From Firmicutes bacterium UBA3553 (GTDB lineage: Bacteria; Bacillota; Clostridia; Tissierellales; Sedimentibacteraceae): 7,681 nucleotides of DNA. Location: assembly GCA_002381185.1 (NCBI GenBank), contig DFOA01000044.1:1-7681 (forward strand), read 5' to 3'. The notes beneath the pieces were generated by a model. It worked only from the letters and a program-made list of their open reading frames with translations, was not told where the DNA came from and ran no database searches. The position numbers and the translations under genes are program-made. Below are positions 1 through 6,186 of the stretch, in pieces. Position 1 is the stretch's first letter. Each line of letters begins with the position of its first letter.

Positions 1-1563
1 GCTTACTGTAGAGTTAGTACCACCTTAGAACAACAGGAAGGCAGTTATGAGGCTCAAATATCCTACTACACAGAGAAAATTAAAAGCAATCCTAATTGGA
101 AGAGTGCAGGGATTTATGCAGATGATGGAAAATCAGCCACGAATACAAAAAAGAGAGATGATTTTAATGCTATGATTGATGACTGTATGGCTGGAAAAAT
201 AGACATGGTCATAACAAAATCAGTCAGCAGATTTGCAAGAAATACAGTAGACTCGCTCCAAACCATAAGAAAACTTAAAGAAAAGAATATCGCCATATTT
301 TTTGAAAAAGAGGGTGTTAACACCTTAGAGAGTACAGGGGAACTACTGATTACTATCTTAAGCAGTCAAGCACAGGAAGAAAGCAGAAACCTAAGTGAAA
401 ATACAAAGTGGGGAATCGTAAGAAAATATGAAAATGGAATTATCTCGGTCAATCATAAGAAATTTATGGGATACACCAAAGATAAAAAAACTGGTGAACT
501 GGTCATAGTACCTGAGCAAGCAGAAAAAGTGAGACGAATTTTTAGAATGTACTTAGAAGGAAGTAGTATAGGAGAGATTATAAAAGCTCTAGAGGCAGAT
601 AAAATCAAAACAGTCACAGGAAAGGAAACGTGGCATCCTGGTGTAATAGAAAAAATGTTAGTCAATGAAAAATATATGGGAGATGCTCTAATGCAGAAGA
701 CCTATACCGTAGACTTCCTGACAAAGAAACGAGTGAAAAATAACGGAATTGTGCCCCAATACTATATCGAAGATAATCATGAGGCCATTATACCAAAGGA
801 ATTGTTTTATAAAGTACAGGAAGAAAAGGCTAGGAGAGCCAGTCTGAATAAAGCGGCAGTTACAAGAAAGGCAAATAAGCTAAAAAAGGAAAAGAGCAAA
901 TTTAGCTCTAAATACGCACTAACAGAAATCTTAGTATGTGCCGAATGTGGACATCCATACCGCAGACAGACGTGGTCAAAATATGGACAAAAAAGTGCAG
1001 TGTGGCGATGTGAAAACAGGCTAAAGAATGGTGCAAAGGCATCTTGTAAGCACTCACCTACCTTAAAAGAAGAACCACTACATAATGCTATTATGACAGC
1101 CATTAATAATGTAGTAGAAAACAATGGAGATTTTATAGGAGCTTTCAGAGAAAATGTCATCAGAGTCATCGGAGGATACTCCACAAAAGACATCCCTACG
1201 GAATATGATGAGCAGATCGAGTCCCTGCAAAAGGAGATACTCGCCCTAATCGAAGAAAACGCAAGAAAAGGAGCTGTAGCAGAAGATTTTGATAATGAGT
1301 ACAAAAGGGTATCTGAAGAGATAAATGAGCTTAAACAGGCGAAATTAAAGCATGTAAGGGAGAAGAAACAGGCAGAAAACTATAAACAGAAACTAACGGA
1401 AATGAACACTACCCTAAAGACTGTAAGACCACAGGTAAGAGAGTTTGATGAAGACTTAGTCAGAAGATTAATAAACACCATCAAAGTGAGTAAGGGAGAG
1501 AGACTGGAGATACAGTTTGAATCAGGCATAGTGATGGAGCAGATGGTAGATTACTATGATTAA
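1..1563 (+). CDS. Large serine recombinase, 5' end cut by window edge
   Basis: Site-specific DNA recombinase of the large serine integrase/transposase type, which integrates and excises mobile elements through a phosphoserine DNA intermediate. The reading frame is open from base 1, and the visible 520 residues begin AYCRVST, so probably only about 10-15 N-terminal residues are missing. Visible residue Ser6 in the Y-x-R-V-S motif is the expected nucleophile; Arg4, Arg77 and Arg80 (SRFARN) match conserved active-site arginines. The recombinase domain follows (about 150-300, with GYTKDKKTGELVI and a LVNEKYMGD-type motif). Next comes a zinc beta-ribbon with Cys313, Cys316, Cys337 and Cys349, then a charged coiled coil at about 401-465 and a short C-terminal segment. 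The frame is intact, so the protein is probably functional if the start is present. Sampled lines are richer in G+C (about 38%) than the genes at the far end of the window. Which element it moves cannot be told from this window. Family assignment is firm. Confidence 0.96.
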   Translation, partial: AYCRVSTTLEQQEGSYEAQISYYTEKIKSNPNWKSAGIYADDGKSATNTKKRDDFNAMIDDCMAGKIDMVITKSVSRFARNTVDSLQTIRKLKEKNIAIFFEKEGVNTLESTGELLITILSSQAQEESRNLSENTKWGIVRKYENGIISVNHKKFMGYTKDKKTGELVIVPEQAEKVRRIFRMYLEGSSIGEIIKALEADKIKTVTGKETWHPGVIEKMLVNEKYMGDALMQKTYTVDFLTKKRVKNNGIVPQYYIEDNHEAIIPKELFYKVQEEKARRASLNKAAVTRKANKLKKEKSKFSSKYALTEILVCAECGHPYRRQTWSKYGQKSAVWRCENRLKNGAKASCKHSPTLKEEPLHNAIMTAINNVVENNGDFIGAFRENVIRVIGGYSTKDIPTEYDEQIESLQKEILALIEENARKGAVAEDFDNEYKRVSEEINELKQAKLKHVREKKQAENYKQKLTEMNTTLKTVRPQVREFDEDLVRRLINTIKVSKGERLEIQFESGIVMEQMVDYYD

Positions 1564-1571
1564 AAATAACA

Positions 1572-1609
1572 GGAGCAGTAGCTAGGATACATAAAGGGGT
1601 TACTGCTCT
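1572..1609. repeat. Long inverted repeat just after the recombinase stop
   Basis: The arms GGAGCAGTAG (1572-1581) and TTACTGCTCT (1600-1609) pair over ten positions with G-T pairs at both ends, and one or two more pairs are possible inside. The loop is about 18 bases. It starts nine bases after the recombinase stop codon. No T-tract follows, so it is not a typical intrinsic terminator. It could be an RNA stem at the 3' end of the recombinase transcript or an arm of a recombination site; neither is shown. Confidence 0.6.
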
Positions 1610-1635
1610 GATAATAACAAGAATCTGTTAAGACT

Positions 1636-1665
1636 AAAATCCTCATAAAAGCTGAGGGTTTTATT
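1636..1665 (+). terminator. Intrinsic terminator after the recombinase gene
   Basis: A ten-pair stem joins AAAATCCTCA (1636-1645) and TGAGGGTTTT (1653-1662), with one T-G pair and a seven-base loop, followed by ATT. The A-run before and T-run after suggest it could stop transcription from both sides. It separates the recombinase from the downstream operon. Its right arm and tail are identical over 14 bases to the terminator closing the operon at 7319-7350. Confidence 0.7.
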
Positions 1666-1747
1666 GTTGGCAGATAGTGATGGAAGTTGAGATTTATATT
1701 ACGTTAATTGGCTGGTGTCAAAATTTACAATATTATGCACAATTATC

Positions 1748-1776
1748 TTGTAAAAAAGCTCTCTTAGAGATACAAT
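1748..1776 (+). promoter_or_regulatory. Candidate sigma-A promoter of the seven-gene operon
   Basis: A -35 box TTGTAA (1748-1753) and a -10 box TACAAT (1771-1776) are spaced by exactly 17 bases, which would start transcription near 1783 and leave about 43 bases of leader before the GTG at 1826. The spacer ends in TCTCTTAGAGA (1760-1770), an 11-base palindrome with an odd centre, placed where a repressor would block polymerase. The -35 box also lies in the right arm of an inverted repeat, TTTACAA (1724-1730) and TTGTAAA (1748-1754). The prediction is by eye from consensus matches. Confidence 0.5.
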
Positions 1777-1825
1777 TATTATAACAATGTTGTTTATATG
1801 ATTGTTCTCATTGGGAGGAATAAAA

Positions 1826-2065
1826 GTGTTAAATGCAAATGAATTGTTGGAAATTGCAAAGGAAGAACTAAAAAACTTAAATTCTGAAGAAATATTTTTA
1901 GTACGTGATTTATTCAAAGGTTATGAGTGGAATAGAATATCTAGGAGTAACCGATTGTTGCTTGGCACCTTATTCATCAATCATATTAAATCAACTGATA
2001 TAGGAATCGTTCCGATTGAAAAGACATCATCAGGACAGCAGAGATATAGGAAGGAAAGTCATTAG
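1826..2065 (+). CDS. DUF1413-type small protein
   Basis: A 79-residue protein of unknown function, first gene of the operon. The segment LFKGYEWNRISRSNRLLLG and the ending KTSSGQQRYRK match my memory of the DUF1413 family, small proteins common in Firmicutes phages and mobile elements. The N-terminal third looks helical (ELLEIAKEELKNLNSEE) and the rest basic. There are no membrane segments or catalytic motifs. The GTG at 1826 is chosen because GGGAGG (1813-1818) lies seven bases upstream. A TTG at 1802 is in frame but would put the ribosome binding site inside the gene. The next gene begins 26 bases after the stop. Its role in the operon is unknown; a nucleic-acid-binding or regulatory role is only a guess from its size and charge. 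Confidence 0.8.
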   Translation: MLNANELLEIAKEELKNLNSEEIFLVRDLFKGYEWNRISRSNRLLLGTLFINHIKSTDIGIVPIEKTSSGQQRYRKESH

Positions 2066-2091
2066 TTTGCAAACCGTGAGGAGGGGTGCTT

Positions 2092-2874
2092 TTGTCATTA
2101 GTATGCAGTATTTTAGGTCATAAGTGGAGGGATGGTGTTTGTACTCGCTGTAGTAAAAAGCTCCCTGAACACGATGTAAAAGTGAATGATAAAGTGAAAG
2201 TAATCAATGAAGAAAAAATACCAGAGGAAATCCTACCTACTGGTAGAACATTTGCGGCACAGGTAGAACACGATCTTCAAAAGGTTATAGCAGAACAAAA
2301 AAGTAGTATAAATCCAAAGTTCCATAGAACGGAGAAGGAAGAAGATTTATCATTTAATTTCTCGCAAAAATGGGAAACTGCTATCTCAAAATATGAAGAT
2401 GCAATTTATAATGAAGCAGCTAAAGTAGGAACACTAGATACCGTCGATGAGAATATTGAGCAGTGCCATATAGCAATTGATGCCTTTGAATCATTTAGGG
2501 ATTACTGCTATAAAAAAAGCAAAGGTGGGAAAATCTACTTTGAAGATATGTGGGAATACTGCCATAACTCTAAGAATCCATGTTTCAGTTACATTCAAGG
2601 TACTAAAGATTATCTCAATGAACTGACTGAAAACTATGAATCTTATAAAGTTCGATTCGAGAAAGAAAGTCAGATTGATATGATTCTACTAAAAATTATT
2701 AATAACGAAAATGGGATTTTGCAACGAAAGATATACGCACTCATACCAGAAGTTCCACAGGCAAGGATACGAAAGGCTATTGATGAACTTGTCAAATTAG
2801 GAAAGATTACAAAGGAGAAGAAGGGCAGTAGCTACTCATTGTGGCTTTCAGAGGGTGGTTTAAGTGATTGGTAA
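2092..2874 (+). CDS. Zinc-knuckle plus winged-helix protein, hypothetical
   Basis: A 260-residue protein I cannot name. The first 25 residues (Cys5, GHKW at 9-12, Cys17 and Cys20) resemble the short C...GHKW...C-x2-C zinc knuckle of DUF1660-type phage proteins. A linker (about 25-80) is charged and likely disordered. A helical middle (about 85-195) contains several aromatic residues and scattered cysteines. Residues about 195-255 look like a winged helix: a helix, QRKIYALIPEVPQ, RKAIDELVKLGKI as recognition helix, and a KKGSSYSLWL hairpin. Together these suggest a DNA-binding adaptor or regulator. TTG at 2092 is chosen because AGGAGG (2079-2084) lies seven bases upstream; an in-frame GTG at 2086 nearly touches that site. 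The stop overlaps the next gene by 11 bases, which suggests translational coupling and a shared job with the OGG-like protein. Confidence 0.8.
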   Translation: MSLVCSILGHKWRDGVCTRCSKKLPEHDVKVNDKVKVINEEKIPEEILPTGRTFAAQVEHDLQKVIAEQKSSINPKFHRTEKEEDLSFNFSQKWETAISKYEDAIYNEAAKVGTLDTVDENIEQCHIAIDAFESFRDYCYKKSKGGKIYFEDMWEYCHNSKNPCFSYIQGTKDYLNELTENYESYKVRFEKESQIDMILLKIINNENGILQRKIYALIPEVPQARIRKAIDELVKLGKITKEKKGSSYSLWLSEGGLSDW

Positions 2875-3862
2875 AATCAGTGATTTACATATAAAAACTC
2901 TTAAGGAGCAATTCAAACAATTTCTCAATGATAATTACAGTCATTTAAAAGATAAAGGTGTTATTTTTAGTGATGCCTTTTATCCTTATCGACATGATAT
3001 AGGAATTGAATTTTGGGATGTGTTTATTGATGAAGAATCATTAAGAAAGGCTCGACAGTTATTAGAAATTAGGTTTATAAACGAAAAGTCTCATAAAGAC
3101 CCTAAAAGAAATTCCTATGGCTATATGCGTACCTTTAAGATATTTAAGAGTTTTCTTGATAACACCTATGGAGGTGTGGCAGAATACGTAGAGCATGCTT
3201 TAACGAATAAGCAAAAAGAACCTGAATATATTGCCATTAAAAGAGAACCTGCAATTAAGAGAAAAAAGAAAGAAGCAAGATCAGATGTTCCAAGGCCATG
3301 TTGTGATGAGGTTTCTAAATATCTATTATCGTGGGATCAATTGGAGAACTATGCATTACAAGAAAGTGCATTAGATAAGCTGTTTTATAGGACTTATCCT
3401 CTTAACAATGATATTGACGATGTTCTCATAAAGGTATCATCTTTAAATGACTTCTATAGTACGAATATTTTTTCTCCTTTTCAGGTGGCAAAGCATATCA
3501 TCAATTTAGACATAGATGATAGACTCCAAGCTGGAGATGTTACATTAATAAATGATATAGCTAAAGTAACTATGGACAATGGGAAGGTGAAAAATTTTTA
3601 TTCTTTTGCAACAAAATATTGTAGTCATCATAAACCACTTGACTTCCCCATCTATGACAGTTATGTGGACAGACTACTTCGATATTTCAGGGATGTAGAT
3701 GGTTTTTTAAAGTTCAGTAATGATGACCTAAAGAATTATGTAAAATTCAAAAATATATTATTAGAATTTGGTAGTTTCTATTCTCTTACAACTTATAACC
3801 TTAAAGATATTGATAAATATTTATGGCAACTAGGAAAAGAAAAATTCCCTAAAAAGTATTGA
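2864..3862 (+). CDS. OGG-fold (8-oxoguanine glycosylase-like) protein, putative
   Basis: A 332-residue protein with two apparent domains. The N-terminal part (about 1-110: FKQFLNDNY, SDAFYPYRHDIGIEFWDVF, ESLRKARQLL, FKIFKSFLDN) resembles a helical module found in front of many restriction and defence proteins. A basic linker follows (about 120-145, RKKKEAR). The C-terminal half carries the block SFATKYCSHHKPLDFPIYDS (247-266), in which Lys251 and Asp265 are spaced as in OGG-fold proteins related to helix-hairpin-helix DNA glycosylases, where Lys and Asp are catalytic. A classic GVGxKxA hairpin is not visible, so glycosylase activity is uncertain; base recognition without catalysis is possible. 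The GTG start has GAGGGTGG five bases upstream, inside the preceding gene, with an 11-base overlap. Placement next to a GIY-YIG nuclease fits a base-sensing or excision role, which is inference. It is the least certain domain call among the larger genes. Confidence 0.7.
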   Translation: MIGKISDLHIKTLKEQFKQFLNDNYSHLKDKGVIFSDAFYPYRHDIGIEFWDVFIDEESLRKARQLLEIRFINEKSHKDPKRNSYGYMRTFKIFKSFLDNTYGGVAEYVEHALTNKQKEPEYIAIKREPAIKRKKKEARSDVPRPCCDEVSKYLLSWDQLENYALQESALDKLFYRTYPLNNDIDDVLIKVSSLNDFYSTNIFSPFQVAKHIINLDIDDRLQAGDVTLINDIAKVTMDNGKVKNFYSFATKYCSHHKPLDFPIYDSYVDRLLRYFRDVDGFLKFSNDDLKNYVKFKNILLEFGSFYSLTTYNLKDIDKYLWQLGKEKFPKKY

Positions 3863-3925
3863 TTAGTTGTTAGAAGTAGGGTGCAATTAATATTGGAACA
3901 AGCGATAATGTAAAAGAGGTGGCTT

Positions 3926-4756
3926 ATGGAAAAGATATATTTGAATAACTTGCTCCATTTTAATCAAGCAGATTATGGGAATATTAAAATAAAGTTTAAC
4001 CAATCAAATGGATATGAAGATCCTATGGAATTATATCAAAATAATCCAGATATTGTTAATAACCAATGGCTGTTTTGGAGAAGTAAGCAACGTTATTTTT
4101 ATGTAGGACAAATAGCGATATGCTTTTTAAAATTATCATATGATACATGGTTGCTTACCACAATTAAAAAGGTTACTAAAGAACTGAATATTTATGATGG
4201 TATCAATTACGAAGGTGAGGAACTGGAACAATATAAATCCTACTTTGGACGAGTTGTTATTAAGTACCATAAGACTTTTCAGCAACAAGGTAGATATTAT
4301 GGTGAAATATGTGATGACTTAGAAGTGCAACAAATACTCCCGACTGTATTTGATGGAGATGATTTTCCAGGATATGATAAGGTTAGACTTTCGTACAGAC
4401 AGTTAGAGGCTGTTTTAAATTGTGGTAAGAGAGATTGGATTGCAGCCCTTGAAAATCAAAAAGCAGTATATTTAATTACCGATAAAGAGAATGGAAAGAT
4501 GTATGTAGGTTCTGCAACAAGTGACTATGGAATGCTACTTCAAAGATGGAGAAGTTATGTTGCCAATGGCCACGGTGGGAATAAAGAATTAGTTGAGTTA
4601 GTTAACGAAAAAGGTTATGAGTACATAAAAGCTAATTTTCAATATTCTATCCTTGAGAACTATAATGCAAAGGTTGATGACCATATCATCTTAGAAAGAG
4701 AGTCGTGGTGGAAAGAAACTTTGCAGACCAGAAAGTATGGATATAACAGTAATTAA
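3926..4756 (+). CDS. GIY-YIG family endonuclease
   Basis: A 276-residue predicted DNA endonuclease. The GIY-YIG domain fills the C-terminal third: VYLI (181-184) and YVG (193-195) give the paired tyrosines Tyr182 and Tyr193, followed by the arginine region QRWRSY (Arg207, Arg209), GHGGN (215-219), the metal-binding glutamate in ERESWWKE (probably Glu259), and a final YGYNSN with Asn274. All key residues are present, so the nuclease should be active. The N-terminal 150 residues look beta-rich and aromatic and end in FPGYDKVRLSYRQLE; this arrangement is typical of a widespread group of restriction-like GIY-YIG proteins, and the N-terminal part may recognise the target. No methyltransferase is present in the window, so it is not an ordinary type II restriction pair. 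The ATG at 3926 has AGAGG (3915-3919) six bases upstream. It follows the OGG-like gene after 63 bases. Confidence 0.9.
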   Translation: MEKIYLNNLLHFNQADYGNIKIKFNQSNGYEDPMELYQNNPDIVNNQWLFWRSKQRYFYVGQIAICFLKLSYDTWLLTTIKKVTKELNIYDGINYEGEELEQYKSYFGRVVIKYHKTFQQQGRYYGEICDDLEVQQILPTVFDGDDFPGYDKVRLSYRQLEAVLNCGKRDWIAALENQKAVYLITDKENGKMYVGSATSDYGMLLQRWRSYVANGHGGNKELVELVNEKGYEYIKANFQYSILENYNAKVDDHIILERESWWKETLQTRKYGYNSN

Positions 4757-4774
4757 ACCAGTGGAGGAAACACA

Positions 4775-5083
4775 ATGACAAATATAGAAAAAAAGGAAAA
4801 ACTTCAAGGCCTATTGGCAAACAATACAGGAAGAGAAGAATTTTATTATACTTGTTTGGAAGAAATGGATGATCTTAAAACAAATTATAATGACTATATG
4901 ACAACAGGTCCAATAGATGTGGAAACAGAGTTAAAGCGTTTATCAAGTGCAGATTATGATTTGTGCGCAGCATTTCTAACCATGCTTTTAAGAGAAGACC
5001 ATTTTAGCAATGGAACATTTGAAAGAAGATATCGCAATGGCCAAGTCACCGCCATTGTGGAACGTATGATAGAATTACTATAA
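4775..5083 (+). CDS. DUF6508-type small protein
   Basis: A 102-residue acidic, helical protein of unknown function. The C-terminal block AADYDLCAAFLTMLLRED-like segment (SSADYDLCAAFLTMLLRED), followed by HFSNGTFERRY and IVERMIELL, matches my memory of the DUF6508 family, in which this stretch is the conserved core. There is no signal peptide, membrane segment or recognisable catalytic motif. The ATG at 4775 has a GGAGG (4763-4767) seven bases upstream, and the gene begins 18 bases after the GIY-YIG stop, so the two are almost certainly co-transcribed. A small partner, inhibitor or immunity-type protein for the preceding nuclease is possible from position alone; nothing in its sequence proves it. 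Confidence 0.85.
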   Translation: MTNIEKKEKLQGLLANNTGREEFYYTCLEEMDDLKTNYNDYMTTGPIDVETELKRLSSADYDLCAAFLTMLLREDHFSNGTFERRYRNGQVTAIVERMIELL

Positions 5084-5089
5084 AAATGA

Positions 5090-5115
5090 GCCAGCATGTA
5101 ACGGAGTAAGTTGGC
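5090..5115 (+). repeat. Short hairpin between the DUF6508 and Cys-rich genes
   Basis: GCCAGC (5090-5095) can pair with GTTGGC (5110-5115) over six positions, one a G-T pair, with a 14-base loop. No T-tract follows, so it is not a terminator. It could alter mRNA stability or processing between two operon genes. The pairing is weak enough to be chance. Confidence 0.3.
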
Positions 5116-5148
5116 AAAATATAATATAGAAATATTGGAGGTAAATTC

Positions 5149-6186
5149 ATGGATTTAATAAATTTAATGGTAAAACATAAAGTGTTTGGGGAAGGAATTA
5201 TTATTTCTCATGAAAACTCTTATATAACTGTAAAATTTCAACAAGGTGAGAAGAAATTTATTTTTCCAAATGTTTTTGATGGATACTTAACAACTGAAAA
5301 TAATATTATTGCTGAAAAAATTAAACAGGAATTAGAAAATATCAAACTTGCTGAAAAAGAAGAAAAGGAACGACAGGCTAAATTATTACAACAAACGCAG
5401 AGTATTACTATTGATAAACATTCAAAAGTAAAGACAAAAGTTTTTCCAAGAGCTAACATTGCATTTAAATGTAATTTTTGTGATGGTGGGAATTCGGATG
5501 AACAGATTGGATTCCATGGTGTTTGCAGTGATGATGTAATCTATAATAATATTGAAATAGAGAAACGTACATGGTGTAGTTCTGATGGATCAGCTTGCCG
5601 TCAATATTTAGAAGGGGGAAAAACTCGTTCTGAGTTAGAAGATATTTGTAATAATGGTGGCTTTGTTTGTTATGAAAGTCAAATGCTTAGGGATTGGAGA
5701 GCTCTTGCAGGTATTGTGCAAACTGGTGAAAAAAAGAATCAACCTATGAAATTAAATCAAGTACAAAATAATAGTTTATGTGTTCTAACAACACGTGATC
5801 CCAATTCTAATGAAAGAGAAAGATATATATTTGGAGTATTTCTTGTTGATGAAACATATGAGGGTGATAATAGAGATGAAGGTTATGTAACTACAAAATC
5901 CAAGTTTCGTATCAAACTATCCCCAAAGGAAGCCCACAAAATGTTATTTTGGAATTACCATGCAAATAATAACCAACCAGAAGTAGCTGTTTGGAGTTCG
6001 GGATTGCATAGATATTTTGGAGATGAACAAGCTATTCAAATATTACAAGATATTAAAAAAATAAAACACGGTACTAAGGATCAAGAATTAGCAAATGAAT
6101 TTCTGGTTTATTTTGCTAAGATTAACAACATCGATTTAAGCAATATACCTGAGAAGAATGGAGCGTTGCATAGAAATGATAAATAA
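5149..6186 (+). CDS. Cys-rich protein with Tudor/KOW-like N-terminus, unknown function
   Basis: A 345-residue protein. Residues about 8-47 (HKVFGEGIII, ITVKFQQGEKKFIFP) look like a small SH3/Tudor-type barrel of the kind seen at the C-terminus of UvrD-like helicases. A charged coiled coil follows (about 54-85). The core (105-330) has seven cysteines at 108, 111, 126, 143, 150, 167 and 174, beginning FKCNFCDGG, which suggests bound zinc or perhaps an iron-sulfur cluster. The motifs CYESQMLRDW, FLVDETYEGD, LSPKEAHKMLFWNYHAN and AVWSSGLHRYF are strikingly well formed and recall a Firmicutes family that databases sometimes mislabel 'malate synthase'; nothing here resembles that enzyme. The ATG has GGAGG (5137-5141) seven bases upstream. 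The stop overlaps the probable start of the protease-like gene, so the two products are probably made together. The function is not known to me. Confidence 0.85.
   Translation: MDLINLMVKHKVFGEGIIISHENSYITVKFQQGEKKFIFPNVFDGYLTTENNIIAEKIKQELENIKLAEKEEKERQAKLLQQTQSITIDKHSKVKTKVFPRANIAFKCNFCDGGNSDEQIGFHGVCSDDVIYNNIEIEKRTWCSSDGSACRQYLEGGKTRSELEDICNNGGFVCYESQMLRDWRALAGIVQTGEKKNQPMKLNQVQNNSLCVLTTRDPNSNERERYIFGVFLVDETYEGDNRDEGYVTTKSKFRIKLSPKEAHKMLFWNYHANNNQPEVAVWSSGLHRYFGDEQAIQILQDIKKIKHGTKDQELANEFLVYFAKINNIDLSNIPEKNGALHRNDK

Noticed and set aside
807..1304. Minus-strand open frame of 165 codons
   Set aside because: It lies wholly inside the intact recombinase gene, has no ribosome binding site pattern, and its product is a low-complexity Ser/Phe/Leu-rich sequence typical of a shadow frame.
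3881..3909. Internal promoter before the GIY-YIG gene
   Set aside because: GATAAT and GTGCAA have the right spacing, but the -35 matches consensus at only three positions; the operon explanation is enough.
3926..4756. GIY-YIG protein as a group I intron homing endonuclease
   Set aside because: There is no intron-like sequence around it, it has its own ribosome binding site in an operon, and its N-terminal layout fits restriction-like family members better.
5097..5125. Internal promoter from TATAAT at 5120-5125
   Set aside because: The -10 match is perfect, but the sequence 17 bases upstream (TGTAAC) matches the -35 consensus at only two positions, and AT-rich gaps give such boxes by chance.
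5149..6186. Malate synthase
   Set aside because: The protein is half the usual length and shows none of that enzyme's motifs; the label seems to be a database carry-over.
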